Shown in pieces: positions 8,858 through 16,304 of a DNA stretch of 29,737 bases. The position numbers and the translations under genes were made by a program. The DNA is taken from contig JASGMZ010000007.1 of NCBI GenBank assembly GCA_030156305.1, positions 1-29,737 on the forward strand, given 5' to 3'. The stretch comes from Bacteroidales bacterium (GTDB taxonomy: Bacteria; Bacteroidota; Bacteroidia; Bacteroidales; UBA12077). The notes beneath the pieces were generated by a model. It saw nothing but the letters and a program-made list of their open reading frames with translations, was not told the DNA's origin and did not search any database. Position 1 is the first letter of the stretch. Each line of letters opens with the position of its first letter.

Positions 8858-9652
8858 TCATTTACTTTTGTTCCAAGCTGGTTTTCTTTTTTCTAAAAAA
8901 GCATAAATGCCTTCATATGCTTCTTCCGATATTTTTAACCGGGCTATTGAATTTGCCGTTAAATCATTCATTTGATCATGATTCAATCCCATTTTTAGTT
9001 CTCTGATTAAAAATTTAACTTCTTTTATACCATTGGGTGATGCGCTTATGACATCGTTTACTAATAATTCTAAAGTCTGTTCCATTTCATGCTGACCTAA
9101 TACAAAATCAATCAGGTTATACTTTAAAGCTTCATGCGCTGTAATTCTCTTACCGGTAAACATTAATAATTTGGCTTTGTGTTCGTTTAAGCGCGTCAGC
9201 ACATAAGGCAATATCGTGGATGGTGCCAATCCGATTTTTACTTCAGAAAATGAAAATACAGTATCTTTTTCGGCAAGAACAATATCAGTTGCCGCTAACA
9301 GTCCGTTCCCGCCACCAAAAACATTTCCGGCTGCAACTGCAATAACAGGTTTTGAACAATGGTAGATATGACTTAAGCATTTGGTCCATAACTTTCCATC
9401 TCGCAAATTTTCATCAAAGCCTGATTTGTTTTTTGCCAGCATCTTTTTTAAATCTGCTCCGGCACTGAACGATTTGCCTTTTCCCCTTAATATAATTACA
9501 CGGACATCAATATCATTGTTCAGAAGCTGAAAACTTTCCGTCAACTCCTGAAGCATTTCGTTATTTACCGCATTCTGCACATCCGGCCTGTTGAGCCAGA
9601 CCGTTGCGGTATACTTTTGAATATCGACTTGTATGGTATGATAATCTTTCAT
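8858..9652 (-). CDS. Enoyl-CoA hydratase/isomerase family, probable methylglutaconyl-CoA hydratase
   Basis: This is a 264-residue crotonase-fold protein. The oxyanion-hole segments are visible as GKGKSFSAGADLKKM (near 56-70) and AAGNVFGGGNGLLAATD (near 104-120). The following FSEVKIGLAPSTILPYV resembles the segment typical of 3-methylglutaconyl-CoA hydratases (LiuC/AUH type). That reaction hydrates 3-methylglutaconyl-CoA to HMG-CoA, which would be the direct substrate of the HMG-CoA reductase encoded three genes downstream. Only 4 bases separate it from the carboxylase gene. A general short-chain enoyl-CoA hydratase cannot be excluded from sequence alone. Confidence 0.82.
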   Translation of the reverse strand: MKDYHTIQVDIQKYTATVWLNRPDVQNAVNNEMLQELTESFQLLNNDIDVRVIILRGKGKSFSAGADLKKMLAKNKSGFDENLRDGKLWTKCLSHIYHCSKPVIAVAAGNVFGGGNGLLAATDIVLAEKDTVFSFSEVKIGLAPSTILPYVLTRLNEHKAKLLMFTGKRITAHEALKYNLIDFVLGQHEMEQTLELLVNDVISASPNGIKEVKFLIRELKMGLNHDQMNDLTANSIARLKISEEAYEGIYAFLEKRKPAWNKSK

Positions 9653-9656
9653 TCTA

Positions 9657-11288
9657 CTACATTCTGTAAATTCCGGGTTTGTAATCAGGTATTTCTTTAT
9701 TTGCTGCGATGGAAAGTCCCAGAGCGATCATCTTTCGGGTATCCACCGGATCAATAATCCCATCATCCCAAATTCTGGAAGTACTGTAATACGCTGAACC
9801 TTCCTGCTCATATCTTTCAGTAATCTGCTTTTTCAACTCTTCTTTGTTATCCGAACCATTTTTTTTAACACTCCATAATACTTCTGCTGCCTGTCGGCCG
9901 CCCATCACAGATATTTTAGCATTGGGCCAGGTAAACAGTAAATTCGGATTATAAGCTCTGCCTGCCATGGCATAATTTCCTGCACCGTGCGATCGACCGT
10001 AAATGATGGTAATTTTAGGCACATTGGTAGTGGCTACAGCATGAACCATTTTAGCTCCATCCTTGGCAATTCCTTTGTGCTCTACATCTTTACCTACCAT
10101 AAATCCTGAAATATTATGCAAAAAAACGAGCGGTATTTTTCGAGTACTGCACATTTCAATAAAATGAGTTCCTTTTAAAGCCGATTCGGAAAACAGTACT
10201 CCGTTGTTGGCAACAATTCCAATCGTTTGCCCTTTAATCCTGGCAAAGCCAGTAACCAACGTTTTTCCGTAGTTGGGTTTAAACTCCTGAAACCTGCTTC
10301 CATCCACAATTCGGGCAATAATTTCGTAAGGATTCATCCATCGTGAACTCTGTGAATGAATAATACCATATAACTCCCTGGCGGGATATAAAGGTTCTTC
10401 TATTTTTTCAGAAATTTGGACTGTTTTTTTTGGCTTGGGCAGATTTTCAAAAATGTTCCGGCACATCTGAATCGCTTCTTCTTCTGTTTTTGCCATATAA
10501 TCCGCAACCCCTGAAATGTGAGTATGTGCATAAGCTCCACCCAGATCTTCGGCCGATATGGTTTCTCCAATGGCTGCTTTTACTAAGGGTGGGCCAGCCA
10601 GAAAAATTGTTCCCTGATTTTCTACTATAATCGATTCGTCGCTCATGGCAGGAATATATGCTCCACCTGCAGTACACGACCCCATAACCATAGCTATTTG
10701 TGGAATTCCGGCTGCTGATAAGCGGGATTGATTATAAAAAATCTTTCCAAAATGATCCCTGTCGGCAAAAACTTTGGCCTGTTCCGGTAAGAAAATTCCA
10801 CCCGATTCTACAATATAAACACAAGGGAGATGATGTTCATAAGCAATCTCCTGCGCTCTTAAATGTTTTTTTATGGTTTCATATACATACGTTCCGCCCT
10901 TAACCGTGGGATCATTAGCAATTATTACACTCTCAATACCCTGAATAATTCCAATTCCGGTTACAATGCCGGCAGAATGAAATTTCCCTTCATACAAATC
11001 GTTGGTTGCCAAAGCCGAAAATTCGTAAAATTCTGTTTGACTATCAATGAGTGCATTAATCCGTTCTCTGGCTAACCACTTCCCTTTTGATTTGTGTTTC
11101 TGAACGTACGGATCATCATTCCTTTCGGTTACTTTTTGCAACCTTTTTTTGAAATCATCAATAACCTGAATGGTTTCGTTATAATTGCTTTTATACTCGT
11201 CTGAACCGGATTTTACATTAGATTTCAAAACCGTTAAATCGTTCATTTCATTCTTTTTAAAATAGTTAAGAGTTGCCGTTAAATTCAT
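9657..11288 (-). CDS. Acyl-CoA carboxylase beta subunit, methylcrotonoyl-CoA carboxylase type
   Basis: This is the carboxyltransferase subunit of a biotin-dependent acyl-CoA carboxylase. The 543 residues match methylcrotonoyl-CoA carboxylase beta closely in pattern. Signatures are ESGGIFLPEQAKVFADRDHF, MGSCTAGGAYIPAMSDE, TIFLAGPPLVKAAIGE, GFMVGKDVEHKGIAKDGAKM and GAGNYAMAGRAYNPNLLFTW. This enzyme makes 3-methylglutaconyl-CoA from 3-methylcrotonyl-CoA in leucine breakdown; geranyl-CoA carboxylase is the main alternative. The partner alpha subunit (biotin carboxylase plus biotin carrier) is not in this window. It is the first gene of the eight-gene minus-strand operon. An alternative start at residue 15 (MNDLTVL) is possible. 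A long dyad-symmetric element lies 28 bases upstream of the start codon. Confidence 0.92.
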   Translation of the reverse strand: MNLTATLNYFKKNEMNDLTVLKSNVKSGSDEYKSNYNETIQVIDDFKKRLQKVTERNDDPYVQKHKSKGKWLARERINALIDSQTEFYEFSALATNDLYEGKFHSAGIVTGIGIIQGIESVIIANDPTVKGGTYVYETIKKHLRAQEIAYEHHLPCVYIVESGGIFLPEQAKVFADRDHFGKIFYNQSRLSAAGIPQIAMVMGSCTAGGAYIPAMSDESIIVENQGTIFLAGPPLVKAAIGETISAEDLGGAYAHTHISGVADYMAKTEEEAIQMCRNIFENLPKPKKTVQISEKIEEPLYPARELYGIIHSQSSRWMNPYEIIARIVDGSRFQEFKPNYGKTLVTGFARIKGQTIGIVANNGVLFSESALKGTHFIEMCSTRKIPLVFLHNISGFMVGKDVEHKGIAKDGAKMVHAVATTNVPKITIIYGRSHGAGNYAMAGRAYNPNLLFTWPNAKISVMGGRQAAEVLWSVKKNGSDNKEELKKQITERYEQEGSAYYSTSRIWDDGIIDPVDTRKMIALGLSIAANKEIPDYKPGIYRM

Positions 11289-11315
11289 TGTATATCGTCT
11301 TTTTAAAACAGGAAT

Positions 11316-11350
11316 ATGCTGAATATTACTTAGTAGGTAATACCCAGCAT
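11316..11350. promoter_or_regulatory. 35-base dyad-symmetric element in the leader of the carboxylase-mevalonate operon
   Basis: ATGCTG (11316-11321) and TATTAC (11324-11329) pair perfectly with GTAATA (11337-11342) and CAGCAT (11345-11350). This leaves a 2x2 internal mismatch and a 7-base centre. It lies 28 bases before the first gene of the operon. It could be an operator for a dimeric repressor such as a TetR/MerR-type acyl-CoA sensor, or an mRNA hairpin. No T-run follows on the minus strand, so it is not a standard terminator. Confidence 0.5.
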
Positions 11351-11402
11351 TCCTTTTAATTCAAGTATTTGCATTTAAAAAATTATGCAAACACCTATTT
11401 TT

Positions 11403-12401
11403 TTAAATCAATTTAAAGATTACCACATCTATAATTAATCCTAACAAAAACAGCATTCCAAAGGATCTGTTAAATACAAATGCGCGATGCACCAAATACA
11501 ATGGCCATCCTTGGCCCAGCTCACCTTCGGGTGCTTTATCGGGTCGTTTTTTTAGCATTACTTTGGATTCTTTTATAAACTTTGGAACAGAAAGGATTAC
11601 CAATAAAATAGCAGGTCCTAACTGGCCTGTAAAAACAAGATAAATAACGAGTGCATATTGTAAAATCCACAATCCGATAACAGAATACCGGGATGCTTTT
11701 TCACCAATAATTACCGGTAGAGTCTTAATTCCTTTGGCTTTATCTTCTTCGAGCTTATCGGTATGCTTTCCAAGCAAAACAGTTGTCGGGCCAATTGCAT
11801 ATACGAGGCTTACCAAGGCAACCCAGTTACTCCATTCACCACCCGAAACAACAAAATATGTTCCGCCAATCATTAGTGGCCCCCAGACCAAAACAACAGA
11901 AATTTCGCCCAATCCGAAATATTTTAATGGCCAGGTATAAAAAAGCAGGAAAAATAATCCGGGAATTAAAACCCACAAAGTCTGTAATCCTACCTGGTAA
12001 GTAATAATTAAGCCGGCAAATAGAGCCAACAAACCGGTTACCACAATAAATGCGATAAACTTACCTTTGGACATAAATCCATTTTCCAATGGATGTGGCC
12101 CATATTGTGCCCGGTAGTAATTATCTTTATCTACTCCTTTTTTATAGTCTACATAATCGTTTAGCAGATTATTTGTGGCATGCGCCAACACCAAGCCAAA
12201 AAAGCTTAACACAAATATCGCCCATGAAAAATTTCCATTGCGGTAAGCTAATAATCCGCCAATACCTGCAGCAATAGCTGTCATAATAAATACAGCGGCA
12301 CGACTGGCAATAAGCCAGCGGGAAATTAGGTCGTAACTATTCCATTCTTCCTTAGTAACCCTGGGAATAACTCTTAAAGCATTTATCCATACTTTGAACA
12401 T
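11403..12401 (-). CDS. UbiA-family prenyltransferase
   Basis: This is an integral membrane aromatic prenyltransferase of 332 residues with about eight to nine hydrophobic segments. The two Asp-rich motifs that bind Mg-prenyl diphosphate are visible: NDYVDYKKGVD (near 84-94) and DKLEEDKAKG (near 216-225). Family members attach isoprenoid chains to aromatic acceptors in quinone biosynthesis. The GVD after the first motif recalls MenA (dihydroxynaphthoate prenyltransferase), but the N-terminal region is unlike common MenA proteins, so the acceptor is unknown. It points the same way as the isoprenoid operon. The 114-base gap with a dyad element suggests separate transcription. The divergent his leader begins 231 bases away. 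Confidence 0.85.
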   Translation of the reverse strand: MFKVWINALRVIPRVTKEEWNSYDLISRWLIASRAAVFIMTAIAAGIGGLLAYRNGNFSWAIFVLSFFGLVLAHATNNLLNDYVDYKKGVDKDNYYRAQYGPHPLENGFMSKGKFIAFIVVTGLLALFAGLIITYQVGLQTLWVLIPGLFFLLFYTWPLKYFGLGEISVVLVWGPLMIGGTYFVVSGGEWSNWVALVSLVYAIGPTTVLLGKHTDKLEEDKAKGIKTLPVIIGEKASRYSVIGLWILQYALVIYLVFTGQLGPAILLVILSVPKFIKESKVMLKKRPDKAPEGELGQGWPLYLVHRAFVFNRSFGMLFLLGLIIDVVIFKLI

Positions 12402-12505
12402 ATCTTAATAATTTAGATTAAACATAATTTTATCTCTTGTTTTGATAAACAACGAAAACCAAAAAATGTTAACAGATATTAAGATTTGTTTATCTTTAAA
12501 TAAAA

Positions 12506-12538
12506 AAAATTTCTATTGGACTGAATAACAGAAATTTT
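12506..12538. repeat. Inverted repeat in the prenyltransferase/his divergent gap
   Basis: AAAATTTCT (12506-12514) pairs perfectly with AGAAATTTT (12530-12538) around a 15-base centre. It lies in the otherwise gene-free, AT-rich stretch 12402-12580, upstream of the his promoter. It might be a protein-binding site, but AT richness makes chance a real possibility. Confidence 0.3.
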
Positions 12539-12580
12539 ATCTTTATATAATCACCTTAAAATATAATTTTCAAAAAAAAT

Positions 12581-12611
12581 TTTGATTTTAAAAAACATGT
12601 ACGTATAATTG
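12581..12611 (+). promoter_or_regulatory. Promoter of the his operon (TTTG-N19-TATAATTG)
   Basis: TTTG at 12581-12584 and TATAATTG at 12604-12611 are 19 bases apart. This matches the Bacteroidetes TTTG-N19/20-TAnnTTTG consensus with one mismatch. Transcription would start near 12618, giving a short 5' end before the first leader ATG at 12633. Confidence 0.6.
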
Positions 12612-12632
12612 CACAATCAAAAAAGACAAAAA

Positions 12633-12710
12633 ATGAATTTACAATTTGTACATACTGTTCATCATCACCATCATCACATTGGTACGGGCACAGTATGCAA
12701 AATTTTGTAG
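12633..12710 (+). CDS. First histidine leader peptide of the his operon
   Basis: This is an ORF of 25 codons starting about 15 bases after the expected transcription start. It contains seven His codons: one at position 7, then six in a row (CAT CAT CAC CAT CAT CAC, 12660-12677). It ends C-K-I-L-stop. This is the hallmark of a ribosome-mediated attenuator leader, where a ribosome stalls on His codons when charged His-tRNA is low. CATACTGT (12651-12658) and ACAGTATG (12690-12697) flank the His run and can pair as the 1:2 stem. TGCAAAATTT (12696-12705) can pair with AAATTTTGCA (12747-12756) inside the following terminator as an antiterminator. Confidence 0.9.
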   Translation: MNLQFVHTVHHHHHHIGTGTVCKIL

Positions 12711-12735
12711 ATTCCTAAAGATATAATTAACCATC

Positions 12736-12766
12736 AAAGGGCTTGCAAATTTTGCAGGCCCTTTTT
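12736..12766 (+). terminator. First attenuator terminator of the his operon
   Basis: A 13-pair hairpin (12736-12748 with 12752-12764, one G-T wobble) has a GC-rich base GGGC/GCCC and a three-base loop. It runs into five T at 12762-12766. It lies 26 bases after the first leader stop, and its loop and 3' arm are the target of the antiterminator pairing from the end of the leader ORF. Confidence 0.9.
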
Positions 12767-12799
12767 CATTTAATACCATTTAGACCAAAAATAACAACC

Positions 12800-12871
12800 A
12801 TGTACACATCACAAAAACATCATATTCATCATCATTCGAGTGGAAAACACACCCGGCAGAAGATACTATGA
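12800..12871 (+). CDS. Second histidine leader peptide of the his operon
   Basis: This ORF of 23 codons lies beyond the first terminator. It has six His codons (HHIHHH at residues 7-12, and His17) and ends Q-K-I-L-stop. The K-I-L end is shared with the first leader, which hints at an origin by duplication. It is followed by its own terminator. The antiterminator pairing is less clean than for the first: GCAGAAGA (12856-12863) against TTCTCTGC (12913-12920), with one mismatch and one wobble. A second promoter between the leaders cannot be excluded: TTTG 12751 and TACCATTT 12774 are 19 bases apart but a weak match. Confidence 0.85.
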   Translation: MYTSQKHHIHHHSSGKHTRQKIL

Positions 12872-12899
12872 CTTGTTTTAAGGTTCGATAAATGAAATT

Positions 12900-12931
12900 A
12901 AAAGGTCTGCAGTTCTCTGCAGGCCTTTTTT
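12900..12931 (+). terminator. Second attenuator terminator of the his operon
   Basis: A 12-13 pair hairpin joins AAAGGTCTGCAG (12901-12912) and CTGCAGGCCTTT (12917-12928), with one G-T wobble and a TTCT loop. It is followed by six T in all (12926-12931). It ends 27 bases before the hisG start, so read-through is required for hisG expression. Confidence 0.9.
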
Positions 12932-12958
12932 GTTAAACAAAAATCAACAACATTAAAA

Positions 12959-13816
12959 ATGGAAAAATTAAAAATTGCATTACAAAAATCAGGACGACTT
13001 AGTGAAAAGTCCATTCAATTATTACAGGAGTGTAATATTAAATTAACCAACGGAAACCGTAAACTTATAGCTGTATCCTCCAACTTTCCCATAGAAATAT
13101 TGTATTTGCGGGATGATGATATTCCTCAATACATAAACGATGGAGTAGCCGATATTGGCATTGTTGGCGAAAACGAAATGCTCGAAAAAAACTATCCACT
13201 CACAATTTATCAGCGGCTGGGTTTTGCAAAATGCCGTCTCTCGCTGGCTATCCCAAAAACAGAAAACTACCAGTCAATAAACTACTTCCGAAATAAAAAA
13301 ATTGCCACCTCCTATCCTTCCATTCTAAAAACCTTTCTCAAGAAAAACAATATTAATGCTGAAATACACCAAATCAGTGGGTCTGTAGAAATATCACCAA
13401 GTATCGGTTTGGCCGATGCCATTTTCGATATTGTGAGCTCGGGCAGTACCTTACTAAGTAACGGTTTAAAAGAAGTAGAGAAAGTAATGAACTCGGAAGC
13501 CGTAATTATTGGAAACAAAAATTTAGAAAGCCAAAAAGCTAAAATTTTGGAAGATATGCTGTTTCGTATACGAGCCATCCAAACGGCCAATTCTAATAAA
13601 TATATTTTGCTTAATGCACCAAAAAATAAATTAGAAGAAATAACGCAAGTAATTCCCGGGATGAAAAGCCCTACCATTATGCCCTTAGCCGAGGAGGGCT
13701 GGTACTCAATACACTCTGTAGTTAACGAAGATAAATTCTGGGAAATCATAGATAAACTGAAGAATGCGGGTGCACAGGGAATTTTAGTAGCACCCATAGA
13801 AAAAATGATACTTTAA
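12959..13816 (+). CDS. hisG: ATP phosphoribosyltransferase HisG, long form
   Basis: This is the first enzyme of histidine biosynthesis, joining ATP and PRPP to phosphoribosyl-ATP, and the usual point of feedback inhibition by histidine. The 285 residues mark the long, self-sufficient form with a C-terminal ACT-like regulatory domain (about 210-285), so no HisZ partner is needed. KIALQKSGRL at the N-terminus, GVADIGIVGENE (residues 60-71) and the PRPP-binding FDIVSSGSTLLSNGL (near 155-170) are typical. The start codon follows the second attenuator terminator by 27 bases and lacks a Shine-Dalgarno sequence. It is the first structural gene of an eight-gene operon. Confidence 0.97.
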   Translation: MEKLKIALQKSGRLSEKSIQLLQECNIKLTNGNRKLIAVSSNFPIEILYLRDDDIPQYINDGVADIGIVGENEMLEKNYPLTIYQRLGFAKCRLSLAIPKTENYQSINYFRNKKIATSYPSILKTFLKKNNINAEIHQISGSVEISPSIGLADAIFDIVSSGSTLLSNGLKEVEKVMNSEAVIIGNKNLESQKAKILEDMLFRIRAIQTANSNKYILLNAPKNKLEEITQVIPGMKSPTIMPLAEEGWYSIHSVVNEDKFWEIIDKLKNAGAQGILVAPIEKMIL

Positions 13817-13829
13817 AAATAGGACAACC

Positions 13830-15122
13830 ATGAAAATAGTTGAATATCCAAATCAAAAAGAGTTACAGAAAGTACTTGAGCGGCCGGCTTTTGAAGTCAC
13901 TAATCTGGAAAAAACAGTTCAGAATATAATCAAAAGAGTTAAAACAAAGGGCGATCAGGCATTAAAGGAACTGAGCCTGCAGTTTGATAAAGTTGAAATT
14001 AAAAATCTTAAAGTATCTTCAGAAGCTATAAACGATTCGAAACAATTCATTTCGAATGAATTGAAAAAAGCGATGCAGCTTGCGGCAGAAAACATAGCTA
14101 AATTTCACAAGGCACAAATACCTAAAGAAATTACTATCGAAACCACCAAAGGAGTTACCTGTCGGCAAAAACCTGTTCCTATCCAAAAAGCAGGATTGTA
14201 TATTCCGGGTGGTTCTGCCCCTTTAATTTCCACGGCGCTAATGTTAGCAATTCCAACCCGGTTAGCCGGATGTAAGGAAATTGTACTCTGTACACCCCCT
14301 AATAAAGATGGCAGCATCAATCCTGCGATACTTTATGCTGCAGAAATTTCCGGTGTAACTAAACTATTTGCATGTGGCGGAGCGCAGGCAATTGCTGCTA
14401 TGGCCTTTGGAACAGAATCCATTCCAAAAGTTGATAAAATTTTCGGCCCCGGCAACCAGTATGTTACTATGGCAAAGCAAATCATTGCATCGCAGGGTAT
14501 AGCTATCGATATGCCGGCCGGGCCATCAGAAGTAATGATATTGGCCGACGAAACAGCCAACCCCGAATATATTGCTGCCGATTTGCTTTCTCAAGCTGAA
14601 CACGGGCCTGACAGCCAGGTTATTTTGGTGACAAACAGTAACGTTATAGCCAATGAAACATTATCTTCTGTAGATAAGCAGCTTAAAACATTGCCCAGAA
14701 AAGAAATAGCGGTGCAATCACTTAAATCCGGGGCTATTATAATAGTAAAAAATGAATCCGAGATGATTACTATTAGTAATGAATACGCACCTGAGCACTT
14801 AATAATTGCTACGCAAAATACCGAAAAAATGGCTCAACAGGTAACACAAGCCGGGTCTGTTTTTCTGGGAAATTATACTCCCGAAAGTTTGGGCGACTAT
14901 GCCTCGGGCACAAATCACACATTGCCAACTAATGGTTATGCCAGAAGCTACAGCGGACTAAATATGGATGCCTTTTTTAAGAAGATTACATTTCAGAAAG
15001 CAACAAAAAAAGGATTGGAGCTCATAGGCCCTTTTGTGGAACAAATAGCCGACACAGAACAGCTGCAGGCACACAAAAATGCAGTGAGTATTAGACTTAA
15101 AACCATGAAAGATGAAGACTAA
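13830..15122 (+). CDS. hisD: Histidinol dehydrogenase HisD
   Basis: It catalyses the last two steps of histidine synthesis, oxidising histidinol via the aldehyde to histidine with NAD and zinc. At 430 residues it has normal length. Signature stretches are GGSAPLISTALMLAIP, FGPGNQYVTMAKQ, DMPAGPSEVMILAD, AEHGPDSQV, NEYAPEHL (the catalytic Glu-His pair) and the C-terminal GTNHTLPTNGYARSYSGL. It starts 13 bases after hisG, and its last codons overlap the hisC start by 11 bases, which suggests coupled translation. Confidence 0.97.
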   Translation: MKIVEYPNQKELQKVLERPAFEVTNLEKTVQNIIKRVKTKGDQALKELSLQFDKVEIKNLKVSSEAINDSKQFISNELKKAMQLAAENIAKFHKAQIPKEITIETTKGVTCRQKPVPIQKAGLYIPGGSAPLISTALMLAIPTRLAGCKEIVLCTPPNKDGSINPAILYAAEISGVTKLFACGGAQAIAAMAFGTESIPKVDKIFGPGNQYVTMAKQIIASQGIAIDMPAGPSEVMILADETANPEYIAADLLSQAEHGPDSQVILVTNSNVIANETLSSVDKQLKTLPRKEIAVQSLKSGAIIIVKNESEMITISNEYAPEHLIIATQNTEKMAQQVTQAGSVFLGNYTPESLGDYASGTNHTLPTNGYARSYSGLNMDAFFKKITFQKATKKGLELIGPFVEQIADTEQLQAHKNAVSIRLKTMKDED

Positions 15123-16200
15123 AATTAATTTTGATATCAACAAGTTGGTAAGGCCAAATATTTTAAAATTAAAGCCCTACCAATCGGCTCGTGAACAGAT
15201 GAGCGATAAAAATGCGATTTTATTGGATGCCAACGAAAATCCATTTCCGGTTGAATATAACAGGTATCCCGATCCTTTGCAACGAGAACTAAAAATGAAG
15301 ATTGCAGAACAAAAGAAAACTCCCGTTGAAAATATTTTTTTGGGAAATGGCAGTGATGAGATTATAGATTTGCTTATCCGTGCATTTTGTATTCCGGGTA
15401 AAGATTCGATTCTAATTAATGTGCCCACCTACGGAATGTACGAAGTCTGTGCCAACATGAACGATGTAAAAGTTATTAAAGTTGAACTGGATGATGAATT
15501 TCAGATCGATATACCTACAGTTTTGAAAAAAAGCCAACAGGCTAAAATCATATTCATTTGTTCTCCCAATAATCCAACAGCTAATCTAATTCAACAAGAT
15601 TTAATCGTTGACTTGCTCGAAAATTTCAACAGAATCGTAGTGGTGGATGAAGCGTATATTGATTTTGCCAATGATGCAGGGTTTTTATCTAAAATTGACA
15701 ACTACCCAAACCTGGTAGTTTTACAAACCTTTTCGAAGGCTAGAGCTATGGCGGGAATCCGTTTAGGAATGGCCTTTATGAATGCTGAAATTGTAAATAT
15801 CTTAACTAAAATAAAGTATCCTTACAATATCAGCCTGTTGAATCAAAAAGCTGCACTAAAGGCTCTGGAAGATGACTCTGTGAGTTCAGAAATAAAAGCA
15901 ATTCTGCAACAAAGAGATTGGCTAATTTCTGAACTGCAAAAATTGAAAATAGTAGAAAAAATTTGGCCTTCAGACGCCAATTTCCTCTTGGTTCAATTTA
16001 AAAACCACAAGCAAGTATTTGATTTTTTGAAAAAGGAAGGAATCATTGTGCGTGATCGATCCAACGAACCAAATTGTAATGGCTGCCTGCGAATTACGGT
16101 TGGAAAATCTCTTGAAAATCTAATGTTAATTACAATTTTAAAGCATTTGGATAAACGTATTTCTGAATATGATTTTTTTGAAATCCAGAAATCGTATTAA
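15112..16200 (+). CDS. hisC: Histidinol-phosphate aminotransferase HisC
   Basis: This PLP-dependent transaminase makes histidinol phosphate from imidazole acetol phosphate and glutamate. In many bacteria it also handles aromatic amino acids, which is worth noting given the aromatic operon downstream. At 362 residues it shows LDANENPFP (near 39-47), GNGSDEIID, CSPNNPTAN, VVDEAYIDF and the PLP-lysine region TFSKARAMAGIRLGM. The start overlaps the end of hisD. A 104-base gap containing a palindromic element separates it from hisB. Confidence 0.95.
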   Translation: MKTKINFDINKLVRPNILKLKPYQSAREQMSDKNAILLDANENPFPVEYNRYPDPLQRELKMKIAEQKKTPVENIFLGNGSDEIIDLLIRAFCIPGKDSILINVPTYGMYEVCANMNDVKVIKVELDDEFQIDIPTVLKKSQQAKIIFICSPNNPTANLIQQDLIVDLLENFNRIVVVDEAYIDFANDAGFLSKIDNYPNLVVLQTFSKARAMAGIRLGMAFMNAEIVNILTKIKYPYNISLLNQKAALKALEDDSVSSEIKAILQQRDWLISELQKLKIVEKIWPSDANFLLVQFKNHKQVFDFLKKEGIIVRDRSNEPNCNGCLRITVGKSLENLMLITILKHLDKRISEYDFFEIQKSY

Positions 16201-16228
16201 TAATTGAACTTAGTGAAGCTTTATGCCC

Positions 16229-16290
16229 TTAGTGGTAGAATATTCTAACCACAAAGAACTCAAAGGATATCACAAAGAGGAACAAAGACT
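16229..16290. repeat. Palindromic intergenic element between hisC and hisB
   Basis: GTGG...CCAC ends flank a near-perfect palindrome centred on GAATATTC (about 16233-16253). They are followed by an irregular series of CACAAAG-like words (CACAAAG, CAAAGGA, CACAAAG, ACAAAG). This kind of short repeat is common in intergenic DNA of Bacteroidetes and other bacteria. Only one copy is seen in this window. Confidence 0.35.
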
Positions 16291-16304
16291 TAATAAAGAA
16301 AAAT

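Noticed and set aside
11362..11391. Minus-strand promoter for the carboxylase operon
   Set aside because: CAAA (11388-11391) and CAAGTATT (11362-11369) resemble the two boxes in reverse, but with two mismatches and 18-base spacing. This is too weak to list as a feature.
11403..12401. Naming the UbiA-family protein MenA or an archaeal-type DGGGP synthase
   Set aside because: The Asp-rich motifs prove only the family. The N-terminal region does not look like common MenA, and the archaeal-type motif pattern is absent.
12900..12931. A perfect antiterminator for the second his terminator
   Set aside because: Only GCAGAAGA/TTCTCTGC with a mismatch and a wobble was found. It is reported as imperfect and not claimed as clear.
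13312..13797. 161-codon ORF on the minus strand
   Set aside because: It lies wholly inside hisG on the other strand. hisG has all family motifs, and the antisense reading shows no recognisable domain.
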